The position numbers and the translations under genes were made by a program. A DNA stretch of 64,000 bases from Streptomyces sp. NBC_00376 (GTDB lineage: Bacteria > Actinomycetota > Actinomycetes > Streptomycetales > Streptomycetaceae), in assembly GCF_036077095.1 (NCBI RefSeq), contig NZ_CP107960.1:7998001-8062000 (forward strand), read 5' to 3'. A model generated the notes under the pieces. It saw only the letters and a list, made by a program, of their open reading frames with translations, was not told the origin of the DNA and did not search any database. This document shows, piece after piece, positions 34,384-43,169 of this stretch; the first letter of the stretch is position 1; every line of letters starts with the position of its first letter.

Positions 34384-35628
34384 ACGACGCGCGCCGAGGC
34401 CGGCCGCGACTACTACGCCGCCATGACCTTCTACGGGCTGCCGGACGGCCGGCGCGTCCAGCTCGGCCGGCTCAGCAACTGGGACTACGCGTTCAGCGCC
34501 CCGACCGGCGAATGGAACGGCCAGCTCGGCATCGCCCGCGAACTGACCCTGACCGCCGGGGGACTCGTCCAGCGGCCCGCTGCGGAGATCGAGACGCTGC
34601 GCGCGGACAGCACCACGATCGAGGACGTCACCATGCGTCCGGGCTCCGCCGACCCGCTCTCCGCGCTGAGCGGCCGGTCCTACGAGATCGAGGCCGAGAT
34701 CGCCCTGCCGGGCACGGGCGCCGCGACGGAATTCGGCTTCCGGCTCCGTACCGGGGGAGACCGGCACACCCTCGTCGGCTACGACACCGGCACCGGGAAA
34801 CTCTTCGTGGACCGCAGCGCCGCAGGAGTCGACTACTTCACCGAGCACTTCGCCGGACGGACGGAAGCGCCCCTGTCCCTCACCACCGTCGACGGCGAAC
34901 GGCGGCTGCGGATCAGGCTGTTCATGGACACCTCCTCCATCGAGGTGTTCGGCGGGGACGGCCGGGTCACGATCAGCAGCCTGCTCTTCCCCGGACCGGA
35001 CGACCGGGGCGTGGCCTGCTACGCCTCCGGAGGCACCGCCCGCATCGTCACCCTGACCGTCCACCGGCTCCGCGACGTCTTCCGGGTGACGGACACCGGC
35101 CCCGAGCCTGCCGCGGAACCGCGCGGCGGGGAGTTCCGCAGCGGCGGGCTCGGCGAGCTCACCGTCGTGCCGGCCGGGCACTGGACGACCACCGGCGCCG
35201 GCCGCACCGGAGTCTTCGACCGGGACTCGACCGCCGTCTCCAGCACCGAGTACGGCGATCTGGAACTGACCTCCCTCGTCCGCCTCGGCGGCCCCGACGG
35301 GACCAGTGGTGCCGGATCGGTGCTGCTGCGTGCCTTGCCCGACACGGCCGACGGATACGCCCTCAACCTCGATCCGAACCTGCGGACGGTCAGACTCTTC
35401 CGCAAGGACGGGGGACGGACCACCGTGCTCGCCGAGGCACCGCTGCTGATCCGCCCGGGTCTCGGCCTCGCGCTGCGGATCCGGGCCCGGGGCGGGCGGA
35501 TCGAGGCGTTCGTCGACGGCCTGCCTGTCGTCGATGTGACCGACACCCACCACACGCGCGGCAGGATCGGGCTCAATGTGTTCGGAGGCCGCGCCGCCTA
35601 CCAGGACACCTTCGTCACCGCACTCTAG
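34384..35628 (+). pseudogene. GH32 fructosidase/levanase, 5'-truncated
   Basis: The frame is open from the junction and contains GRDYYAAMTFYGLPDGRR, GEWNGQLGIARELTL and AAEIETLR, which match the end of the GH32 five-bladed propeller and the start of its C-terminal beta-sandwich. SSIEVFGGDGRVTISS is the sandwich signature. A further beta-rich module (about the last 170 residues) resembles LamG or DUF1080 domains. The catalytic Asp, RDP and EC motifs, all in the missing propeller, are absent, so no hydrolase activity is expected. An ATG at 34423 could still start a 401-residue protein. The gene is fused by deletion to the end of the ABC ATPase. Confidence 0.85.
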
Positions 35629-35642
35629 GAGACCCCACCCTC

Positions 35643-36575
35643 ATGCTCGACAGACTCGACCTGCTGGTCATCGGCGAATGCGTCGCCGACATCGTCCGGC
35701 TGCCGGGTGCGGCCGACCAGGTCCACCCGGGCGGCAGCCCGGCCAACGTCGCGTACGGCCTGGCCCGGCTCGGGCACGGCTCCACCCTGCTCACCCAGCT
35801 CGGCCCCGACGCCGACGGCCGGCTGATCAGGGACCATCTCGCCGGTGCCGGGGTCGAGGTCCGCACGGACGGCGCCACGGCCCCCACCCCGTCCGCCGCC
35901 GTCACCCTGGACGGGGCGGGCCGGGCCGAGTACACCTTCGACATCACCTGGACGCTCGGCCCGGTATCGCTGGACCGGCCACCCCACCATGTGCACACCG
36001 GTTCCATCGCGGCGGTGATGGAACCGGGGGCGGCCACCGTCCTGGCCGCCGTGGAGTCGCTGCGGGCGTCCGCGACCGTCAGCTACGACCCCAATGTGCG
36101 GCCCGAGCTGATGGGGGACCACGAGTCGGCCGTCCGCAGGGTCGAGCGGTGCGTCGCGCTCAGCGATGTGGTCAAGGCCAGCGACGAGGACCTGGAATGG
36201 CTGTACCCGGGCCAGGATCCGGAGCGGGTCGCCGAGCGGTGGCTGGCCACCGGCCCGGCACTCGTCCTCGTCACCCGGGGCGGCGACGGCGCGCTGGCCG
36301 TACTGCCCGGCGGGCGGGTGACGGTCGACGCGCTGCCCACCGACGTCGTCGACACGGTGGGGGCGGGCGACGCCTTCATGTCGGGCACCCTGCACGCCCT
36401 CGCCGGACACGGACTGCTCGGCTCGGACGGACGGGAGGGGCTCCGCTCGCTGGACCGGGCCCGGACGGCCGATGTCCTGCGGCACGCGGCGGCCTCGGCC
36501 GCGGTGACCGTGGCCCGGGCCGGCGCCAACCCGCCGGACGGGGCGGAGCTGAAGGCGGCACTCGACCGGAGCTGA
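35643..36575 (+). CDS. PfkB-family sugar kinase, probably fructokinase
   Basis: A 310-residue cytoplasmic kinase. It begins LDLLVIGECVADIVRLPG, then HPGGSPANVAYGLARLG (PfkB signature 1), and ends with DTVGAGDAFMSGTLHAL, which holds the catalytic Asp and anion hole. The adjacent GH32 remnant and LacI regulator suggest it phosphorylates fructose released from sucrose or fructan. It is intact although its upstream neighbours are broken. AGGAGA precedes the ATG at 35643. The same frame is open far upstream by chance, but that part belongs to the ABC and GH32 remnants. Confidence 0.9.
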   Translation: MLDRLDLLVIGECVADIVRLPGAADQVHPGGSPANVAYGLARLGHGSTLLTQLGPDADGRLIRDHLAGAGVEVRTDGATAPTPSAAVTLDGAGRAEYTFDITWTLGPVSLDRPPHHVHTGSIAAVMEPGAATVLAAVESLRASATVSYDPNVRPELMGDHESAVRRVERCVALSDVVKASDEDLEWLYPGQDPERVAERWLATGPALVLVTRGGDGALAVLPGGRVTVDALPTDVVDTVGAGDAFMSGTLHALAGHGLLGSDGREGLRSLDRARTADVLRHAAASAAVTVARAGANPPDGAELKAALDRS

Positions 36576-36597
36576 ACACGCCCCGGCCGGGGAACGA

Positions 36598-36628
36598 GGT
36601 GCCCGGGAGCCTTCATCCCCCGGGCACC
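36598..36628. terminator. bidirectional hairpin terminator
   Basis: Arms GGTGCCCGGG and CCCGGGCACC enclose an 11-nt loop between the fructokinase gene and the convergent membrane protein gene. The second gene's stop codon (36613-36615) lies in the loop. Confidence 0.7.
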
Positions 36629-37908
36629 GCCAGATGCGGGCTGCTGTCGTCGTCGAGGAACTCGACGACGGCGAGGACGAAGAGCGCACAGAGCGCGATC
36701 CACACCGTGACCAGGCCCGTCGGCCGGTCCCACGCCACCAGGACCGCGGCGGCCACCACGACGACCGTCCAGTTCAGCGGGCGCCTGGCACGGTGCACCC
36801 ACCGGCCGACCGGGCCGCCGGTGAACCCGGCGGCGTCCCGTACGGCACCGATGCCGCCGCTCCACATCGCCATGACACGGCCGGCGGCGCGGCCGTCACC
36901 GGTGAGCCAGGCGGCGAGGGCCACCACGACGCCGAGCGTGACGACCATGCGGACCAGGGCACGCATCTGACCGACCAGGGCGTCGAAGACCGAACCGGCC
37001 GCCGGCTGCGACACCCCGGACGGCAGACTGTCGAGATAGAACGCCCGGCCCACCCACAACGCCAGGCCGAGCACCGCGGCACCGGCCGCGACCACGAGCG
37101 CCGCCGTGACCAGGGCGCGGCGGCGGCGCACCGCGAGGAGCACCCCGCCCGCTGCCAGCACCAGAGTGGCCAACGGCAGCCAGAACCCGATGATCTGGAG
37201 GGCCCGGAACCACCTCTGGGCCTTGCCCACCGAATCGGAGGTGAGCACCGTGAAATCGGTGTGGACCTCGGGAATCTTCGCCGCGACGCCCAGCCCCCGG
37301 TCGACGAGACGCTGTTTCACCCGGTCGATGACCGGTGCGAGGTCGATGGTGACGGTGTCGTCGGTGAGCTTCACGGCCCCGCCGCCGCTCCCGGACAGCG
37401 CCTTCACCGCGGCGGACTGGGCCGCCCGGTTGAGGTCGGTCCAGATCGTCGCGAAGGCGTCACTGGCGACGAACTTCTCCACGGTCCCGTGCACGAAGTT
37501 CGAAATGCCCGTGGTGATGGGGCCGTTCAGCTTCGACAGCGCCTTGTCGAGCACCGGCCGGTCCGCGGGGGAGACCTCGGACAGCAGGGCCTTCACATCC
37601 AGGTGCTGCATGACGGCACCGGTGACGCGATCGGTCACCGCGGCCTGCACATCGGGATCGGAGGCGAGCGGCGCCATCATCGCCACATAGTTGTCGGTGT
37701 CGCTGATCTGGTTCTTCGCCCAGGACGACACGATGCTCAGCGGAGTGAGAACGGCCGCGACCAGGACGAGCAGCACGGCCAGGAACGAACGGGCGCGCGG
37801 ACGGTGCCGGGCCGGGGCACGGTCCTCCAGCACAGCCACCCTGGCACGCAGCTCCTCCAGCTCGGCACTGTCATGCGGGGGCTTCGGATGATCGTGGTCC
37901 GCTTCCAT
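36613..37908 (-). CDS. multispan membrane protein with large external domain
   Basis: A 431-residue protein. A coiled coil (ELEELRARVAVLEDRA, about residues 16-31) is followed by one membrane helix (about 40-60), an external domain of about 170 residues and then four or five helices. The external part has repeated helical segments (ITTGISNFVHGTVEKFV, IDLAPVIDRVKQRLVDRG). This layout occurs in uncharacterised actinobacterial membrane proteins. GGGGGG directly precedes the ATG at 37908. It is divergent from the ketosynthase cassette, and the gap of about 200 bp holds both promoters. Confidence 0.7.
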   Translation of the reverse strand: MEADHDHPKPPHDSAELEELRARVAVLEDRAPARHRPRARSFLAVLLVLVAAVLTPLSIVSSWAKNQISDTDNYVAMMAPLASDPDVQAAVTDRVTGAVMQHLDVKALLSEVSPADRPVLDKALSKLNGPITTGISNFVHGTVEKFVASDAFATIWTDLNRAAQSAAVKALSGSGGGAVKLTDDTVTIDLAPVIDRVKQRLVDRGLGVAAKIPEVHTDFTVLTSDSVGKAQRWFRALQIIGFWLPLATLVLAAGGVLLAVRRRRALVTAALVVAAGAAVLGLALWVGRAFYLDSLPSGVSQPAAGSVFDALVGQMRALVRMVVTLGVVVALAAWLTGDGRAAGRVMAMWSGGIGAVRDAAGFTGGPVGRWVHRARRPLNWTVVVVAAAVLVAWDRPTGLVTVWIALCALFVLAVVEFLDDDSSPHLAVPGG

Positions 37909-38106
37909 CCCCCCAGGGGACGGCCTGCCACCGCACACGGCACGGCGGGCTGGTCCGGACGGGTGAGGACGGTCACCGTGGTGTGCGGCACCGTTCGGCC
38001 CGCCGGAGGTATCGATGACCCTTTCGGCTCATTGGGCGCATCCTTGCCGGGGCTACGGCCGTTCGACAACCAGTAGGCGTGATCGATTACGGAGGAGGGG
38101 GCGGGC

Positions 38107-39384
38107 ATGACGAGGGTTGACGGAGGCGTCGCGGTGACCGGGCTGGGGCTGGTGACGTCGGCGGGCGCGGACGAGCACACCTTCTGGGAGGGGCTGTGCG
38201 CCGGTGTGTCCACGGCCCGCGGCTGCGAGGAACTGGCCGGACTGCCGGTCGACTTCGGCTGTCCGGTGGACGGGATCGACCTGGACGCGGCGGTCGGCGG
38301 GCGTTCGGTGTGGCGGATGGCACGGTTCGTGAAGATGGCACTGGTCGCCGCCCGCCAGGCCGTGGCGGACGCCGGTCTGTCGCCCGAGCGGTGGGACGGC
38401 GACCGGGTCGCCGTGGTGCTCGGCGTCGGGGTGGGCGGGGTGTCCGTGCTCGTCGACAACGTGCGCAGGCTCGACGACGGCGGAGCGGACGCGGTGTCAC
38501 CGCTGCTGGTCCCGATGATGATGCCCAACGCGGCCGCCGGTGAGCTGGCCATCGCCCTGCGGGCCCACGGCCCCAGCCTGGCCCCGGCGACCGCCTGCGC
38601 GTCCGGGGCGACGGCCGTCGCCGTCGCCCGCGACCTGCTGCTGAACGACCGGTGCGACGTGGTGGTGGCGGGCGGCGCGGAGGCCGTGCTCACCCCGCTG
38701 GTGGTGAGCGCCTTCGCGGGAATGGGCGCACTCTCGCTGCGCACCGGCGATCCGGCGGGGGCGTCGCGGCCGTTCGCCGCGGACCGGGACGGGTTCGTGA
38801 TCGGTGAGGGCGCCGCCGTGCTCGTACTGGAACGGACGGCCGACGCGTACGCTCGGGGCGGACGGCCGCGCGCACTGCTGACCGGTACGGGCTCCAGCAC
38901 CGACGCCCACCACCCCACGGCCCCGGACCCGGAGGGCGGCGGCGCGCGCAAGGCCGTCGAGGCCGCGCTGCGCGAGGCGGGCTGGGCGGCCCACGAGGTC
39001 GACCACATCAACGCGCACGGCACGTCGACGCAGCTCAACGACGCGATGGAGACCGCGCTGATCTCCGAGCTCTTCCCGCACCGGCCGTCGGTGACCGCAC
39101 CGAAGGGCGTCCTCGGGCACACCCTCGCGGCGTCCGGGGCGATCGAGGCGGTCGCCACCGTACTGACCCTGGAGCACGGCCTCGTCCCGCCGATCGCCAA
39201 CCTGGACTCGCTGCCGGACGGGTTCGACCTCGACTGCGTGGTCAAGGAAGCCCGGATCCAGCCGGTCGAGCGGGCGCTGAGCCACTCCTTCGGCTTCGGC
39301 GGACACAATGTCGTACTCGCCTTCCAGCGCGCCGACGCGGACGGCCCGTCACGGACGGACCCGGGTGTCCTCGCCGTTGTTTGA
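38107..39384 (+). CDS. beta-ketoacyl-ACP synthase (KAS II/FabF type), first of the cassette
   Basis: A 425-residue condensing enzyme. It has the thiolase-fold start VAVTGLGLVTSAG, the active-site Cys164 in TACASGA, the first His in NAHGTST, KGVLGHT with the second His, and the C-terminal HSFGFGGHN. The Cys-His-His triad is complete, so it is not a chain-length-factor-like partner, which would lack the Cys. The enzyme should extend an ACP-bound acyl chain with malonyl-ACP. It is the first gene of a five-gene block with an oxidase, a small membrane peptide, an ACP and a second ketosynthase. A strong SD (GGAGGAGGGGG) precedes the ATG. Confidence 0.92.
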   Translation: MTRVDGGVAVTGLGLVTSAGADEHTFWEGLCAGVSTARGCEELAGLPVDFGCPVDGIDLDAAVGGRSVWRMARFVKMALVAARQAVADAGLSPERWDGDRVAVVLGVGVGGVSVLVDNVRRLDDGGADAVSPLLVPMMMPNAAAGELAIALRAHGPSLAPATACASGATAVAVARDLLLNDRCDVVVAGGAEAVLTPLVVSAFAGMGALSLRTGDPAGASRPFAADRDGFVIGEGAAVLVLERTADAYARGGRPRALLTGTGSSTDAHHPTAPDPEGGGARKAVEAALREAGWAAHEVDHINAHGTSTQLNDAMETALISELFPHRPSVTAPKGVLGHTLAASGAIEAVATVLTLEHGLVPPIANLDSLPDGFDLDCVVKEARIQPVERALSHSFGFGGHNVVLAFQRADADGPSRTDPGVLAVV

Positions 39385-39398
39385 TCGTTTTATTTTCC

Positions 39399-41258
39399 AT
39401 GACCGCAACGATCGACAGCCCCTCCGCAGAACGATCCACGGACCTCCTCACCGGTGTGCTCCTCGGCGGCAACTTCCGCCGGGAGCACGGCTTCTGGCAG
39501 CGGTTGATCAGCACCGAACCCTTTCGCCGCCGCCCGGACCGCCGCACCGCCGAGGAACGCCTGGCTCTCGCGTACGAGCGGCTGCGCGTCCTCAACGACT
39601 GCCTGGACAGCGGCGCCCGGCTGGCCGCGGACCCCCGTGCCCTCGCGGCGCTGCACGAATGGCTCGGCCCGGTGGACCCGGCGCTCACCACGGTGGCGGG
39701 CATCCACTACAACCTCTTTCTCGGCAGCCTCCTCGACCACGGGGGCGACGGCCGCCGCGACCTGTCGGACTTCCTGCGGCTGCGGCGCATCGGCACCTTC
39801 CTCTGTACGGAGGTGGCACACGGCAACGACGCCGCGGCCGTCGAGACCACGGCCGAGTACGACCGCGAGCGCGACGGCTTCGTGCTGCGCACACCGCACG
39901 CCGGTGCGCAGAAATTCATGCCCAACACCAGCCCGGCCGGCGGCCCCAAGACCGGGCTGGTGGCCGCCCGCCTGCTCGTCGACGGCGCCGACCACGGGGT
40001 CTTCCTCTTCCTCGTGCCGCTCACCGACGCCGAACAGGCCCTGCCCGGGGTACGCGTCCGCACGCTCCCCACCCGCACGGGCAGCCCGGTGGACCACTGC
40101 CTGACCTCCTTCGACCGGGTCTTCGTGGGGCGCGCCGCGCTGCTCGACGGGGACCACGGACGGATCGGTGCGGACGGGGAGTTCAGCAGCGCCCTCGACA
40201 ACCGCAGGCGCCGCTTCCTCGCGTCGATCGGACGTGTCACCTCCGGCAAGATCTCGATGACGGCCTGCGCGGTCGGCTGTGCGCGCGCGACGCTCGCCGT
40301 CGCCGTCCGCTACGGCGGCCACCGGTACATCTCGGGCCCACGGGGCTCGAACCGGGTGCCGGTGATCGCCCACCGCAGTCACCACGGACCGCTCGCCTCG
40401 GCCATGGCCACCGTCTTCGCGATGAGCCTGCTGCACCGCAGGGCCCTGGACCGCTGGGAGCGCGGCGAGCGACGGGAGGAGGCCGAGCGGCTGGTCGCCG
40501 TCGCCAAGGGATGGATCACCTGGCAGGCCAGGTCCGTGATCGTGGAATCCCGGGAACGCTGCGGTGCCCAGGCACTCCTGGAGCACAACGGTATGAGCGA
40601 ACTCCTCACCGGGGTGGAGGGCGCCATCACCGCCGAGGGCGACAATCTGGCCATCCACGCCAAGGCGGCGGCGGAAATGCTCTTCGCCGCCGCACCGGCC
40701 GGGCCCGGTCCTTGCCCCGGCGGCGGACCCGGTGATCTCGACGACCCCGGCTTCCTCGGCGGGCTGCTCGCGGAACTGGAGCGGATCTGGTTCGGCCGGG
40801 CCCAGGAGCGGATCGGCCTCGCACCGCACGGCGACCCGCTGGCGCGGTGGAACGCGGCGTCCGGACCCGCCCTGCGCGGCGTCGAGGCGCATGCCCAGCG
40901 GCAGGCGGCCGAGGCGTACGCGGAGGCGGTGGCCGCGCTGCCCGAGGGGCCCGCCCGCGACCGGCTCGGCGAGCTGCAGCGGCTCTTCGCGCTGGACCGG
41001 ATCGCCCGCAACGCCGGTGATCTGCTGGCCGCGGGGCTGCTGACCGCCGACCAGGTCAAATGCCTGCCGGACAGGGTGGAGGAGCTCATCGCCACGGTCG
41101 CCGCGCATCTGCCCGAACTCGTCGAGTCCTTCGCGCTGCCGCCACAACTGCTCGCCGACTGGCCGATCGCAGGCGCCGACTACGTGGACGCCTACGACGA
41201 TCCGGGAGCCTTCTGGCAGACCGACGGGGGCCGGGAAGCGGCTCGGGGCGAGCGGTGA
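39399..41258 (+). CDS. acyl-CoA oxidase-like FAD enzyme
   Basis: A protein of about 619 residues with the layout of acyl-CoA oxidases: the acyl-CoA dehydrogenase fold in the first two thirds (FLCTEVAHGNDAAAVETTAE, KFMPNTSPAGGPKTGLVAAR, RYISGPRGSN) and a C-terminal helical extension. Such enzymes introduce an alpha-beta double bond and pass electrons to oxygen. The nearest functional parallel I know is HxcO of the calcium-dependent antibiotic cluster, which oxidises a hexanoyl group on an ACP. ATG 39399 lies 14 bp after the ketosynthase stop and has no clear SD; a TTG at 39381 overlapping that stop is an alternative. Confidence 0.85.
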   Translation: MTATIDSPSAERSTDLLTGVLLGGNFRREHGFWQRLISTEPFRRRPDRRTAEERLALAYERLRVLNDCLDSGARLAADPRALAALHEWLGPVDPALTTVAGIHYNLFLGSLLDHGGDGRRDLSDFLRLRRIGTFLCTEVAHGNDAAAVETTAEYDRERDGFVLRTPHAGAQKFMPNTSPAGGPKTGLVAARLLVDGADHGVFLFLVPLTDAEQALPGVRVRTLPTRTGSPVDHCLTSFDRVFVGRAALLDGDHGRIGADGEFSSALDNRRRRFLASIGRVTSGKISMTACAVGCARATLAVAVRYGGHRYISGPRGSNRVPVIAHRSHHGPLASAMATVFAMSLLHRRALDRWERGERREEAERLVAVAKGWITWQARSVIVESRERCGAQALLEHNGMSELLTGVEGAITAEGDNLAIHAKAAAEMLFAAAPAGPGPCPGGGPGDLDDPGFLGGLLAELERIWFGRAQERIGLAPHGDPLARWNAASGPALRGVEAHAQRQAAEAYAEAVAALPEGPARDRLGELQRLFALDRIARNAGDLLAAGLLTADQVKCLPDRVEELIATVAAHLPELVESFALPPQLLADWPIAGADYVDAYDDPGAFWQTDGGREAARGER

Positions 41259-41431
41259 GGACCATGACGAGGAAGGGAACAGCCGTGCGGAGTCATCGGG
41301 TCAGAGAGGCGGCCGGGGCCCTCGGGGTACGCGTTGTCCTGCTGGCCTTCTGGGGTACGGCGTCCGTCCTGGCCCGGTGGTGCGGGGAGCGCGGGGAGGA
41401 CGGTGGCGAATCGGTTCGGCACAAGGCGTAA
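41255..41431 (+). CDS. small single-helix membrane peptide in the ketosynthase cassette
   Basis: A 58-residue frame whose GTG overlaps the oxidase stop as GTGA. Starts at ATG 41264 and GTG 41285 are also possible; the last has AGGAAGGG 7 nt upstream and gives 48 residues. A basic N-terminal segment is followed by one hydrophobic stretch (ALGVRVVLLAFWGTASVLA) and an acidic, polar tail. It might be a membrane anchor or partner for the oxidase or ketosynthases. No family is recognised. Tight coupling and codon use suggest a real gene. Confidence 0.5.
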   Translation: MRTMTRKGTAVRSHRVREAAGALGVRVVLLAFWGTASVLARWCGERGEDGGESVRHKA

Positions 41432-41518
41432 CTGGAGGCACTCCTCCTAGTTGATTCGGCGTCGGGACGGTTTCACCGCCGGCCCCGACAGCCGGACCGA
41501 ATGATGGAGAGAAAGCTG

Positions 41519-41797
41519 ATGAGCGCGATTCACCCCAAGATCACCGAGGTTCTGACACACACCTTCAAAGTCCCCGCAGCGGAGATCCACCCGGGCTCCA
41601 CGATGGACAGCCTGGAGATGGACTCCCTCGCCGTTGCCGAGTTCGCCGTCCTCATCAGGGAGACGGCCGGCGGCGACCGGGACTTCGACCAGTTCCCCAA
41701 GAACGCCACGCTGGCCGACATCACACGGTTCATCGACGCGGCGGACGGCAGCGGCGCGCGGACGGGCGGCGGGGCAGCGATGAGCAACGCCCGATGA
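41519..41797 (+). CDS. acyl carrier protein
   Basis: A 92-residue ACP. The phosphopantetheine attachment Ser is Ser36 in LEMDSLAVAEF, helix 1 is ITEVLTHTFKV, and NATLADITRFID is the last helix. The C-terminal 15 residues are a Gly/Ala-rich tail. ATG 41519 follows GGAGAGAAAGC; ATG 41501 would add six residues. Its stop overlaps the start of the second ketosynthase by ATGA. It should carry the acyl chain worked on by the two ketosynthases and the oxidase. No dedicated phosphopantetheinyl transferase is nearby. Confidence 0.92.
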   Translation: MSAIHPKITEVLTHTFKVPAAEIHPGSTMDSLEMDSLAVAEFAVLIRETAGGDRDFDQFPKNATLADITRFIDAADGSGARTGGGAAMSNAR

Positions 41798-43017
41798 ACC
41801 GGCCGGCCGTCGCCGTCACCGGCCTGGGCATGATCACCCCGGTCGGCAACGACACGGAATCCACCTGGCAGGGTGTGTGCGCGGGAGTGTCACCGGCCCG
41901 TACCGTCGCCGAACTCGAAGGCTGCGCGATCGACTTCGCCTGCATGGTCGACGGCATCGACCTGGACGCCGCGATCGGCGGCCGGGCGTCCTTCCGCATG
42001 GGGAAGTACGTGAAACTCGCCGTGCTCGCCGCCCGGGAGGCGGTCGCCGACGCCGGGCTCGACCCGGCCCGGTGGGAGGGCAGCCGGGTCGCGGTGGTCG
42101 TCGGCACCAGCAGCGGCGGTTCCGCCTCGCTGACCGAGCAGGCCGTCGTGCTCGACCGGCTCGGCGCCGGGGCCACCTCGCCGTCGGGCATCCTGCTCAC
42201 CATCCCGAACATGCCCGCCGCCGAGATCGCGATCCAGCTGCGGGCCACCGGACCCAGCATGGCGCCGTGCACCGCCTGCTCGTCCGGCGCCACCGCGCTG
42301 TCCGTCGCCCGCGACCTGCTGGTCACCGGGCAGTGCGACATCGCGATCGCCGGAGCCACCGAGTCGATCGTCTACCCGGCCGCCATGGCCGCGTTCGCCA
42401 GGTCCGGGGCCGGGGCCCGGCGGGTCGGCGACCCGGCCGGACTGTGCCGGCCCTTCGCCGCCGACCGGGCCGGCCTGGTCATGGGCGAGGGCGCGGCCGT
42501 CATGGTGCTGGAACGGACGGACGACGCCCGGGCCCGGGACGCGGCCCCACGGGCGCTGCTCGCCGGCACCGGCGCCACCACCGACGCCCACCACCCCATC
42601 AGCCCGCGCCCCTCCGGCAAGGTCGCCCAGGCAGCGGTGGAGGCCGCGCTGCGCGACGCGGGCTGGGCGGCCGAGGACGTCGAGCACGTCAATGCGCACG
42701 GCACGGCGACCCCGGTCAACGACGCCGTCGAGGCCGCCCTCATCGCCCGGGTCTACCCGCACCGGCCACCCGTCACCGCACCCAAGGGCGTACTGGGGCA
42801 CTGCATGGGGGCGGCCGGAGCGATCGAGGCCGGACTGACCGTCCTCACGCTCCAGCGCGGAGTCGTACCTCCGATCGCCAACCTGGACGCCCCGGCGCCC
42901 GAGTTCGACATCGACTGCGTCACCAAGCAACCGCTGCGGCGGCCCATCAGGCGCGCCGTCAGCCACTCGTTCGGATTCGGCGGCCACAACGCCGTCATCG
43001 CCCTTCAGCGCCCCTGA
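41794..43017 (+). CDS. beta-ketoacyl-ACP synthase (KAS II/FabF type), second of the cassette
   Basis: A 407-residue condensing enzyme visibly similar to the first one; the two share PFAADR, DAHHP, KGVLGH, VPPIANLD and HSFGFGGHN. Active-site Cys162 is in CTACSSGA, and the histidines are in NAHGTAT and GHCMGAAGA, so it too looks active. Its ATG overlaps the ACP stop by 4 bp. Having two complete KAS II enzymes with one ACP, rather than a KS/chain-length-factor pair, suggests two successive or alternative elongations, or a homologous heterodimer. A 7-bp tandem repeat begins 11 bp after the stop. Confidence 0.92.
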   Translation: MNRPAVAVTGLGMITPVGNDTESTWQGVCAGVSPARTVAELEGCAIDFACMVDGIDLDAAIGGRASFRMGKYVKLAVLAAREAVADAGLDPARWEGSRVAVVVGTSSGGSASLTEQAVVLDRLGAGATSPSGILLTIPNMPAAEIAIQLRATGPSMAPCTACSSGATALSVARDLLVTGQCDIAIAGATESIVYPAAMAAFARSGAGARRVGDPAGLCRPFAADRAGLVMGEGAAVMVLERTDDARARDAAPRALLAGTGATTDAHHPISPRPSGKVAQAAVEAALRDAGWAAEDVEHVNAHGTATPVNDAVEAALIARVYPHRPPVTAPKGVLGHCMGAAGAIEAGLTVLTLQRGVVPPIANLDAPAPEFDIDCVTKQPLRRPIRRAVSHSFGFGGHNAVIALQRP

Positions 43018-43027
43018 GGACCGTTCC

Positions 43028-43074
43028 GCAGGCAGCAGGCAGCAGGCAGCAGGCAGCAGGCAGGTGGCAGGTGG
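43028..43074. repeat. 7-bp tandem repeat array
   Basis: Five exact copies of GCAGGCA (43028-43062) are followed by one and a half degenerate copies GGTGGCA/GGTGG (43063-43074). The array is non-coding, just after the second ketosynthase stop. Slipped-strand variation in copy number is likely between strains. Confidence 0.9.
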
Positions 43075-43169
43075 TGCGACGGGAAGACGGCCCGGCGTAC
43101 CACCGGCCACCACCGCCCCGTGACCGGCAGCAGCCGCCGGTGCCCGGAACCGGCGAGGGCACGGGCGGC

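Noticed and set aside
33954..36575. An uninterrupted 873-codon frame across the ABC, GH32 and kinase region
   Set aside because: Only its first and last parts match protein families; the middle is an out-of-frame reading of the GH32 gene. It is a composite of a pseudogene end, a shadow frame and the fructokinase.
38107..39384. First ketosynthase as a chain-length factor
   Set aside because: Its active-site Cys and both His residues are present, so it should be a working ketosynthase.
43028..43074. Short-repeat array as a CRISPR
   Set aside because: The 7-bp units are contiguous, without spacers, and there are no cas genes nearby.
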